This document shows positions 35,901 to 47,900 of a stretch of DNA of 64,000 nucleotides, piece after piece. Under the pieces are notes generated by a model. The model ran no database searches. It was not told the origin of the DNA and saw only the letters and a list, made by a program, of their open reading frames with translations. Within the stretch, counting starts at the first letter, position 1. Each line of letters starts with the position of its first letter. This DNA is from Protonemura montana (Eukaryota; Arthropoda; Insecta; Plecoptera; Nemouridae). The DNA is taken from NCBI GenBank assembly GCA_947568835.1, contig OX387606.1:10974001-11038000 (forward strand). Direction: 5' to 3'. The translations under genes and the position numbers were made by a program.

Positions 35901-38900
35901 TAAGATATGAGTGATTCTCATCTGTACTGCAAAAATGCACACATGTCATATAATATTTCATTTTTGACTACCAACTTAGCAAACAAATGCCACATGGTGA
36001 AGCTAGATGCATAATGTTACGAATGTGCAACGATTTCAACAAGTCATGCATGCCTCCATAGAAGGCAAGAGGTGCACATAAAATGTATCTAGGACATCGA
36101 CATTGTGTATACACCTTCTGTATGGGTTCACCATACACACATGTCTCTGTATGTGCTAGGATAAGCTGCAATAGCGCTTTATCGACACCGAGTGCGCAAA
36201 AGGGGTGCAATGATTATTACCAACACAATATGCGAGGCAAAACGCAATAAGTTTATCGAACCTTTTGTTTTTATTCTCTTCAATATAGACAAAGTTGCTT
36301 CTCGATTCCCAAGGCGAAAGAAATCTCTCACGGCACTCGCGGTTTCGTCCACAACCGCGTAACGATGATGGTGTAACGCCCTCGACTCGGATTCATGCTT
36401 ACTATATCGTTCGCTTCCGCTTTTCATCTTCTTCCGGCCTCATCCGCGGTTCTCGCGAGTCTTTGCGACGTCACGCTATAAATAGACGCTGCAGTTCAGT
36501 AACCGTGATTTCTAGTTTCTACACGATTGTTGCTCGACAGGTAATGTGTCCCCTCCTCATAGTGTTGTAAAGTGTGTGTAATTCACGTAAATACAATAAA
36601 ACACTGTGTTTGGAAGGTGTGATGTGAGGACGGGACAAATGTCATGGCTGGAACACTGACTTTGTATCACAAAGAATGATGATAAATGGATTAGTTATCA
36701 AACTTCGAAAATTCGTGACTGCTAGAAATTCTTGGGCATCCTTCGTGGGCATTCTTCGCACAACGCTCGAGAGAATCTTACCAAAGTATTTTCATTGTTG
36801 ATTTCGTGTGTACTTCGAAATTAGCCAGTGCTTTGACTTTCGTTACGTTTGAACTAAGAGTTGTTTGTTGAACTCATACACCTCTGACAAGGAAGCATTC
36901 TTTTTGGTAAATGGCTGCGTAACGCGGACGCTAAGTGGCATGTGAAGTGAAATGGAAGACAGAAGTGGAGTAAGCGAGTTGCGAGTGGGCGTAGTGACAA
37001 TTGACAGCAAGATGGAAACGTTCTCTTTAGTATTTGTCCAACCCAGGCGATGACTTTGAGCGGCTAGACCTAATGATACGCACATTGTTGTATGACTCAA
37101 CTCATTTATGTCATATATAAAACGCATTTATCGCTCTCTAAATGTAACTACATGATTGACATACAATGGCCTTTCCATATTTAAAAACATATGCAACACA
37201 ATAATATAATATTGTAGATATTTAGATACAGATTTGGCATTCGTCCATTTGCTGCGGTATTGCTCACAACTCAGCTCGAAATAAAACGGTATTTGCCATT
37301 GGAAGCGATGCAGGACTTGGCTCAAGGCATCCAAAGGTCGGAGAATGAGTAAGCAATTCGATTTCATTCAACCGGGAACGCAGCTCGAATCAACGCATCG
37401 CAGGATAACGTAAAAGCGCAGTTTTGAGTTTGTTGCCGGGATCGCAACCCCCATGAAAAAAATCGGACTTAAAAAAAATTACCGTTAGATCAAACTCCGA
37501 AATCAACCAATCACGGGCACCATTTGGGGAATACGGAAAACAATGCCCATTTGAAGTATCAGCCAGATGAGGGTGAAAGGGAATCCGAAGTGGTGTAGTT
37601 AAAACCTATTGCACAACTGACTCTAAAACGACCAGTAAAATATAAAAATACTTCAAATTTATTCATATGAGTACTGAACATCTTTTGACTGTATGCCTGG
37701 TCTGAAAGATTTTCCCCCGAACTGTTGGAAAGCTATCAATATCTGGACGGGAAGCCGTCCACCCTCCTCGTGGCTGACGAGGCAACGCAAACTCGACGCC
37801 ACTCTGCGACGCACACTGCGTAGCGGGCAAAAGTAAAATCGAGTCGCGCGCCGCGCGCTTGCTGCGTGTGGATGACAAACTCTGAACACACTTTCTTTCC
37901 AGTGACACATGAGGCGCCATGTGCAGCGGCGGATCGGGCACACGAAGCGTTACTTTTTCGTTCGTTTCTCACTCATGAGCCAGGGACTGTACGCAATACG
38001 CAGTAGACGACAATCTAAAACCTTACTCTCTTTCGACAGAGGCGCAACCAGTCTTTTGGGGCCATGTATAAACTAAAAAAAAATCAAATAATCTCCGTTA
38101 ACATCCGCCATATTGATTTTGCTTCAAAACCTTGGGTCATGCCAAGATCTTTTCTTTTTCGAAGCTATTGTAAGAATTTTTCTAGCAATTTTAACAAACT
38201 TGGGAATTAATTTGCCGATAAAATAAGTATTATGAAATCCTGCCACTGAAATCACTACTGAAATTCCGTTCATGATTTGGTAAAGCACCGCAGGGAGCAA
38301 TCTTCGTGCTGGCATCTTCACTCACGCCCCCCCCCCCCCCCCCCCGCCCTTAGTAACACTCTAAGATACGGGTTTGCTTTGGTCCGTTAATAACCTAACA
38401 GTATGTTAATTAATTATTTGCTTAACAACAGCCAATCAGAATATATTTTTGTTTATTAACGGTCTGTTAATTACTTAACGGACCACTGAAATACCAGCCA
38501 TAAGCCTGCGCCACTGGCGCCGTCGACCCGTGCAGCCGAAACCACCAGCTGATAAAATAGGGCGCCGCGTGCAAAAATGTCGCGACTCGCGAGTGTTGAC
38601 ATTTTTACGGGCGGGCACACGAGGATGGAGATGCGACAGCTATTCGCGATGCCAATTGGTTCATGAGTCGTTTTGCCAATCAGCTGCACCATGGGTTGCA
38701 TTGGGTTGCTTCAGAGACAGGGCATGGTGCACGGCTTGCACTGCACAAACTTTCAGTCGGTCGTTAAATGCATTTGTGACTGAGACGATGCACATGTGAT
38801 GAAGCACTGTGTGATTTGGAAATATCTTTCTACACAGTGTTGATTTGTATCGACGGAAATAGTGGTCGATAAAAAAGACATGCAAATGAGTGTCTTAGGT

Positions 38901-41900
38901 CAGCATTTCATGTTCTTGTCAGAAAGCCTTATCAAGCTCTGAAATGTACAAACATTCGTTCCCGAAATATTTCCCAATCAATTCAATTATGTTGCGACTG
39001 ACTGACTCACATAGGTTTCACGAATCGACATTGATTTGAAGTTTTTTTTTTGTAAACCAACGTTTTAAAAACCAAAAAAAAAAACTTTTTTCGGACAGCT
39101 GTAGTATCGAGTTTTGTTAGAGTTCCCTTCGAAACATGATCGTTCAAATATCGGTTGATATCTCACCGAAAATTCAAAAGCATCAAACTGTCAGAGTCAA
39201 CTGCCATTCTGTATCTGGTGGTGATCGTCTCCAAAATATCGACCATCCCTACACACAATTTTGAACCTCAATCGTTTTATTTGCTTTCTCAAAAGCGCAA
39301 CGATTCTTTTCCCAGTGCATCCGGCTTACGTTGTCGCAATGCAGACATTGCCCCCTCAACAACGCCCGCCCCCAAAGGAAACAACACGTCGTCCAACCCA
39401 TTCTAATGCGATTCTCATAACTTTATTAAAAACCTCAGCTAGAACGACTTCGCGTTTCTTCCACGCACGGTTGCTTCTCAAGACGGCTACCTTCATCGTT
39501 GATTCAATTAGACTGCGTCCGCCAGCGCCGAACGCCAGCCTAGACGTTTGCGACGACGCCCGAAGCGGAAGAATGCACACACTGTTGCGGAAGTAAAAGA
39601 AACGCTTGGGGTTGGTTATTATTTGCGATGAAGCCTTTGATATCACAAGCTTTGACTGAAGCGCTCGGCTTAGAGGGGATTTCCAAGCAAACTTGATAGT
39701 TTGCATGCTAGACCATGTCCATGTGGTTGATAGCTTTTTCTTTAAGTCGCTAGTATCGCCAGGTGACAGACGTCGCGTCAAGTCCAGACTGTTACAAGAA
39801 ATAAGCTCCCCTCTCAACAAAGAGAGTTAATTAAAACGCAGTTTAATTAGTTTCCGAGAGGCAAATAGAGGTATGGATTGTGCAGCTGGCTTGCAGCTTG
39901 ATCTGTCGCGCGTGATTGTGTACAAATAATCTGTCACCTTGAGAGGAGGTGAAGAGTTTACCTTATTTGCACAACACTCGAGCGGAAAAACTGTACATTT
40001 GCTGTGAAATTAACGATTCTGGTTCGTCAGTTTATTTAATTTGCACTCTATAGTTTTTAAAAACTTACTTTGGAGAGTGGTTGTAAATTTTAATTTCCCA
40101 TCTTCACAGTAACTTCACACATGTGCCAGTCTAGCATCGCGAACTTGCCTGTAGGAAACTCGATTATTTTTATTGATTTGTGGTGTTTAACGACGCAGTG
40201 TTTTGACAACTGGCCCTGCGGCACTGGTCTAATGGCGTCGGTGAATGAGAGGATGATGATGAGGATGATGAAGAACCTAACCTAGCTTATAGGGGAGGAG
40301 GGGAAACCCGGTGCCGGCACGTAGCCTTTTCCTGTCAAAGAGTACCAAGGGGACCACTGGCTTGACGTCCCTTCCGAAGGACGGTACAACTCGAACAGCA
40401 GGATTCCTCCACAAATCCATGCCGTCGAGAGGTTGATAAGCAAGGCGAATGAAGTTACTATACTAACTTTCATCTCTCAATCCTCTCTCCCGAACACTCG
40501 ATTATTTTCCGTAACAACTTGACAGTACGTTTTTCTTTCCGTGCATATTTTTTAAGATCGTAAAATCGAAGCTGTGAAACTTGAACATACACAATATGCA
40601 GTGTCCTGTAATTGCGACTGACGACTTACGAGGACCTTACACCTAACCGAATTGAACTTCTCGATCGGTTGCCCTGACCTCTTACATCATAGCACGATCT
40701 TGTCAATCGTCCAACGGATTGGAAACCTTACGACAGCCGACAGCGTGCACTTGACTGTAAGCTCGTGTTCGGGAATTGATTTCTGTTGGTTTCCAGTCGG
40801 CGAGCTTGCGAACCTTCCAGTCAAAATTAGCGATCCTACAGCCATGTTGCAACATTAAATCATTAGGTCTTATGGGTTATTTCTGCTTCTTGCACTTGTG
40901 GTCGGCCATTTTGATTTCTGGCTCTTTTTCTGGATTTGCTTGGGATGATCCTGTGACTTGAGACGGAGGTGGTCGTGCCAGAGGGACTTTCCTAATACCC
41001 TTGATTGTTTTCAATTTAGGAATGCGTGCATGTTCTTTTATATCTACCTCCATTACAGTGTTCAGCGCGTCTGCCATTTTGTTTAAACGAATCCGATAGC
41101 CTTCGCTCGAAATTCGCTTTTTCAAATTTAAATGTTTTGTTTTTAATTTTGTTCGTTTACGCATGCCGTGCTATTTTCGACATTGTCAGTAACATCTGGT
41201 CGCATTAACCGCCATCAGCTCAAAAGTCATAGATTTACAAAACTATTTCAATCAAATTCTTGCGTAAACATCCGTGAACGTCATTCAATCGATCAATTAT
41301 GGAAGTCCACGACTTTTCATGTTCATTTCGACTAAAAATAACGTAGAAGTTCACAATAATCAAATGCCGCCTACCTTATCTCAGACTTGATTAACGAAGA
41401 CAAAAGATCTGGCAGTCGCAATCACCTATATCCAGCCACGACTTAAATACCTATCACTGGAATCTGTCGATAAATTTTAGCTGAAATTAACATGTGCGTG
41501 TGTGTGTGTGTGTGCTAAAAGGTTTGATGCTTTGATCGTGATTTATCTCGTCTCTGTTATCTGAACTCAACAATCGAAATAGATGGTGATAAGCTTTGCT
41601 AATGCCCGCATGGTGTCTGCACTTCAACCAATGACAGGTTCTACTATGCACGCAGAAATACGCTAAATAAAACTGAAATCGGTGACCCGTAAAAGTCAAT
41701 AAAAAGTTCTAAATTGGTAATAAATCAATGATACACAGTCTGACACTTTTGTGATTCACGGGCACACTTCCGCACGTTTAAAGCTCTTAGCCCATTCGTT
41801 TGTTTCTAACCTACTTTACGGAACGGTTACAACAAGTTGGAAAAGCATTAGACATAAAGAAGCAATTGAATTCGAATTATTATCAATAAAAATATAATAC

Positions 41901-44900
41901 GCATTAATTCGAACTTCTTCCATGAGGCGTCAGCATAATTTTTAATAATTTGTTATTGTTAACTCAATTATCTTTCCTTATTCATACACAAATGACCTTA
42001 TTTTTTACAACCATAAATTCTTCTCTACGTAGTAATTTCAAATGAATAATTTGATTGGATTTTCTTGAGAGACGAACTGCAAGGGCGCCGGGAATTACTT
42101 GAACACGGAAATGAAAATGCCAAGGAGCATACCGCCTGGGCTCGCACTTCCTCAAGAGCGTACAATCATGGACGACTCAGAAGTAACTCATTTGTAACGT
42201 GATAAGCCGTGATGTCAATCGTGATCTCAGACGCATGCATGCGGTGGTGACCTTTTGTAGTCCACGCAGTCTTCGCTCCAGGATTATTCTGCCAGGAGAC
42301 AAATATTTTAATTTTGTCCGCATCCCATAAAAACTGGTCTGCACATGCAACTTGCGTTCTTAGAGGTGATGCACTGTTTTGATAACGGGCCCCGTGGCTT
42401 TGTTCTAAAGGCATTCTCATGTGTATGCACATTTGGATATCTTTATGCAATCTACATTCTTGTAAGACATAGCACTCGGACAATCTTAGATCACGTTTGC
42501 TGACTGATTTAGCATAGAGACAGTGCTGTGCATCGTTAACTTTCCCCAAGAAAATGCGCATCTATTGATGACCTTTGAAACAGTGTCAAAAACTTCGTTG
42601 GCATCTATATCATAATTAAGTCAATAAGGACCATTTTGTCCTTTAAAACCCGTTGCAGGCAACATTAAAAAGGGATAATATTTTCCTGTCGTTCCTTACA
42701 GTCAACTGCACGCGGATGCATTTCACTGCGCCCATACACGTGGCCTTTGTGTCGCGTTCGGGACTCGAACCTCCAGGGTATCGATCCCTTCCCCCTCCCT
42801 ACCGTGAGGTCTTCCAAATTTTCACACGGGGAGTAGAACAAGGGCGAGTCACCTGATTTCACGGCGAGTTGTCTGCAGTCACTCTATGATTGATGCCTTA
42901 ATGTCGTGTGTTGTGGACTGTGGTCGTGCCCGGGCAGTGGGTTCACTGCAGGGCGGGTCCCTTCTTTTGCCCGATGTCAACCCGACGATTCGTGTGAGCT
43001 ACAGGAGGGAAATACTACTTTGTCGATATCCGCTTTGAATTCGATTTTCTTTCGTGCATTTCGTACGAAGCCTTGGATTCCTTGCGTCATTGTCCTTTTT
43101 TTGATCGCAACTCATGGATGCTATTTTAAACTTAAAAGTCAGCAGGGGATAAGAGTCTGCAGTAGGTGTCTTAGGACCCCGAAGAAGTTATTATTCTCCA
43201 AGTTGGCCAGATACTAAATGAAAATAAAGTATTATATACCCTCCCCTTGTTCCAATTTAAATCGTGACAAGAAACATCCTTGCACTTTCAAACCCACTGT
43301 CATGAACATTTAGAACGGCACACGAATATTTAATTTGCATGCTAAATGACGGACAATCTATTTCGCACACTTTTACAATGGCGCTTCAGACAATTAGTCG
43401 TTAGTCAGCACGATATGCTATTGCCGACAAACTTACAACTGAATAAAGAATTTGTTCTTTATCTTTTCTCTAAATCAAGGCTACAACAAATAATGTAATG
43501 GCCGATCCAATTTGCATCATCTGTTTTGTTCTTTTCGCAGGAAACATGAGCGCCGTGTTTACGTACAAGTCAACAGGGGACAGAATGGCTTCACTAGTGG
43601 ACGAAGGCACCCAAGTGTTCATCGGAATCACCGTGGGCAACCCCTGCGACCGACCGTACAACCTAAACCGGTACGTGGGGCCAGTAAAATAGTTATCGAA
43701 TTACTCTTAAAGTGTTACAGCCGAAATGTTGTAGCCGATTTAATTGTCTCAGATCATCAGCATTTATGTTCATTCAATCTTTTTTTACCATTTGGGAACT
43801 AGAAGGTCTATTTCAAGATCAAAATATCTTGCCATAGGGGTTACTAGGCGCAGTTTGGTGGCAACAAAATTACATTTGTGGATTAGTTTTTTTTAATACT
43901 AGTCTAATATGCCAGGATTTAAAAGTTAATGGTGGTTGTGAGGAAGATAAGTACTATTTTCTTAGTGGAAAACCTCAGAAGCCAGGCATTCTGGGCGGTT
44001 CCGCTCATTGTCTTTATAGTTAGCTTATCGTTTTCATATCCTTGCACCCAACGCCAAGACAAGATAGTATCGCTATTACTTTACTTTAGGGCATGACCTC
44101 TTACAATAAATTCTCGAATATAACTGCAAATCGTTCATGCCATAAAAACAAACTTAGATATTAGTACTCTTCCAGGCAGCTATCACTCTCTCACGGGTAA
44201 ACGACATCGTCAAACCCAGAGAGCCAGTTACGACTCGGATAGTTACGGAGTCGTTAACCTATTTCAAAAAAGTATCTCATTAAACCGTTTAATAAACATG
44301 GCAGTACTCTGTGTCTTCGTTAATTGGCGTGCTAAAATATCCCAAGTGTATAAAGCTAGGTGCTACAAAAGATACGTCAACCAATGCTGGTGGGCATTGC
44401 GATAAAAATAACTCATCAAGGCTGACACAACACACATGTCCACATGCATCTGAGATGCCAGCGTACCTGTAACGCACACGCACTCGACTCTGAGTCTCAT
44501 GGTCGCAGAACGCAGAGACAGGTGCCTACGCACAGCACACAATGCGTGGGTCGAAGGTCCTTGAAGTTTGGAAGGCACACTCCCAAACACACGCTCTGTT
44601 TTCTCATTTCCTGGGTTTGCCGCTGCCAATAGGCAAGGTCATGCCACCTATTGCAACTCGCTACATGACCCTAGAGCTTATCAAAATCGAAAAATCATTT
44701 GTCAATCGTTATCGGAGCGATCAGTCTTCTCTAAGATGTGTCTTATGAAAACGACGAAGTGACTGGATTGGTATTACCTTGGTAAAAGGTTGTATGTGAT
44801 ACTAGGCGATCGCCGAGTGATTGTGGACGGTATGGTGACAGTTTGTTGGTGTCATAGTTAGGTGATCGGATGGGAGGTCGGTGCGAGTGCGTGGGAAGCG

Positions 44901-47900
44901 ACGTTTAGCATGGGGATGGACCACAGGTCGGTGAGTTGTGTCAGTGGTGTGGTTTTTGTTATTTTTCTAGCGTTTGCGATGATCTCTGGAAACAAGGCCG
45001 AATATCGTAAGCTTTGTCCAACACAGTTATTTAGGCGCTTTTAAAATCGATAACAAAATTTGATCATTTAGATTTTAGACGGAAACTGGGAAAACGACAA
45101 TGTATTTGCTAGAGCGCCAACTCTTTTACGGGTAACGGTCTTTTCTTTTTAGATTAGGCTGATTATTTTCCGTTTCGTTCTTGGACCATCACCAGCCATG
45201 CCTGTCTTTGGTTTTGTGCCTCCCAGATAGGCTCCTTATTCGCCGTCTTACGTGTTTGTCTTTCGTTTTGTGCTCGTCACGGTCAACGGGATCCCGCGTG
45301 GCCAGCCAGAGCGTGGTGATGTCGGCGATTCAAATGTTATGTGGCCTCCTCATGGTCTTGGTCGAGGTGGCCCTCGCCTCAGACTACAATTCTGCGCGGA
45401 TATTATCTGACTTGGTCTCAGGTGGTAAACTAGCATGCAAATTATTGGAATCGGCTATCTTTAGATAATTTTAGGCTGGACATGCTTCGATTTTGCACGT
45501 GTTTTTTGCGAGCCTTGCAAACGTCTTTCGAATGACTGAGATGAAATTGGTACTTTGGAGGTTGTGGATAATTTTAGCCAGATGCCCAGAAGGAAGAGAG
45601 TAATTCAGATTCTCACTGTTGCTGCGCAAAGAAGATTTAATCTTCACTTTTATAGATGGTCGTTAAGAGTTGGAACCGTTTGAAAGTCGTTATCTTCTTA
45701 CCCTCTGGGTCGCACAATGGGTAATATTAGCTGGAGATGGCAATCTTCGATGAACGAAGGAACGGTATTCTCAACCCTAGTAAAGTCTCTGCGTTGCCCT
45801 CGCTGAATGGTTGGGATTAAACCGGCTAAATCGAGTGCGAAACGTTTTCGCGGGAGGAAAGAAGTCACAAGGATAAATTTAAAGTTGTGTAAGGTCAACA
45901 GGACATCGATTCTTGCAAACTTGAGACTCGTATTTGCTGTGCATGTCCCAACCCGGGAACTGAAATACCTAGAGTGGGTTATCGCCAGCCAGTGCACTTT
46001 TCAGCATTTTCTTTTCCGTCTGTTAAGGAAAACGGGAAATTACATTTTCGAAGACGGAAATCGGAAATATGTAGTACTGCAAGTTTCTCTTAAATTTCTA
46101 GATGCAAATAATGGTTGAGAAAGTTCAAGATTAATTTTTCTTAACTACTGTTTGGGCATGTGAACTTGGACAAAAAAAATGACGCTCATGCGATGAACAA
46201 TGCAAGCAATCAGTTGTTCTTAAAACACATTTGACAGTAAAAAACTAATTTCCGGTAAAATCTCAACAGCTTTGCGATAAATAAGTGATGCACTAATTAA
46301 AATACACAAACGGAGACAAGGATCCGAAGAAATGATGCTGGCAAATGAATCCAGCAAGCTAGATATCTCAGAGGAGTACCTCACAGAAATAAATGATTCG
46401 AAGGTACCCGTTAGGAATAATTTCTAGTTGCACAGAGTTCACTTTTAAATTGCACTTTACTATAATACCGCCCCACCAGCCCCACGTAAAACCCTAGCGA
46501 CAAGTTACTGTGTACTTATTTTAATTGTTTTAATCATATTAATGACGCATGAGTTATAACGTAAAATGTCACAGACCATCGTGTTTCATACGCAATTATG
46601 TTAATAGATAAAAAATGTGAAAATACATTTGTTGGTAGAAAAAGAGAAGAAGATGTATCTTTAAAACAAAAAGATAGATAGGTGGATAGAGAGATCGGGT
46701 ACAAGATAAGCAGAGGTAACTACTTACCTTGAATCAGTTACACCTAATCCCTACGGTATTCGCGCGCACCACAAGAACCTTGGCGCCTGACGCCGGTAGG
46801 TCACCAGGGTGGACGACGCGGTTCAAGAGCACGACGTCGATGTTGATCAAGGCTGAGGCTGCCAGTCTCTGTCTTGGCTGACACATTCTAATCCGTCGCC
46901 TTGGAACTACCGCGTCGCGTCGCGTCGCGTCGTCGTCATTGTCACGTCCCAATCACGGGCTGCCGACGAGCATCCGTTGGAGTCGGTCAGACTTATCGAT
47001 GACATGACGGCTTCATCCTGTATGCCAGGCGCCGGCTGCCAAACGTGGACGTTAAAGTTGCGACGCGAAAACGGAAGAATCTGCAATGTGTTTAAAAATT
47101 GTTCCGAAATTGGTGTCTTTTATGTAAAAATACAGTACCTACATGTTAATCTACGTGATACTTTGTTATTATAGGGGTTCACTCAAAAGTTTGACAATTG
47201 AAAAACGAGTGCCGAAAACGCATTAAAATGTACTACATTTAGGGATAACATTGAGGACAATGAGGACTAATTTTTTACTACTTGCATGGTGAATTTTAGT
47301 AAATTGTTCAGTGTAAGAATGATACGAAAATTGAGCTTTCCAAACAATTTTTGGAGAAAACGACGAATTTTGGTCATTTTTTGTGACAGAAAGAAAAAAT
47401 GTTCTTATATAGAATTGTTTTAATGTGATGGTTTGCCATGATATTGTTAGAAATAATGATAAATACCAACTTCTTAAAAACATGTTCTCACTAAAATTTT
47501 GCCGAAATTCGCTACTATTTCCTGGACATTCGATTGCAAAATTTGAATAAAATGGCGTGCCACCCCATGCAAATTTGGCGCTCCCCTTGGCTCTCCAGAG
47601 GCAAAATTCCTGGCGTCGTCACTGATGGGCTTTGGTCTGGAAATGCAAGTTATCTCTCTTCTTAAGTCGTATTGATATCGGGGTAAGCTTGCTAGCTCCA
47701 TCCCTTAAAAACCCGCTCTTTCTTCAGCGACTTCTTCTGCTGACAGGAACACTAACACATCCTGGGTGAGTGCCATCATTAGTGACGTGTATCGCAATCT
47801 CATAAATAATAATAATACTGTAAAGGACATCCTTGTTGATAGGGGTAGATAGACTTGTATCATTACTCAAATACAGTGTCAGCAGGTGATCGCATTTTGA

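Larger units (their letters stand above)
32921..43540 (+). other. gol: goliath intron 1 (10.6 kb)
   Basis: It starts GTAAGT and ends TTTTCGCAG. It contains an ACCCTCAA minisatellite (34,567), an interrupted palindrome (35,159), an orphan TATA unit (36,477), a poly-C run (38,327), a full-length SINE-like element (40,171), a GT microsatellite (41,498) and a degenerate SINE copy near 42,365. Large first introns of developmental regulators often hold enhancers. None can be proven here, and no nested protein gene was found. Confidence 0.85.

Noticed and set aside
42166-42561. 131-codon minus-strand frame in goliath intron 1
   Set aside because: It overlaps a degenerate copy of the SINE-like family and has no recognisable domain.
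45319-45468. Plus-strand frame starting with a signal-peptide-like hydrophobic stretch
   Set aside because: The frame stops after about 50 codons, there is no downstream partner exon, and goliath splices cleanly from exon 2 to exon 3 without it.
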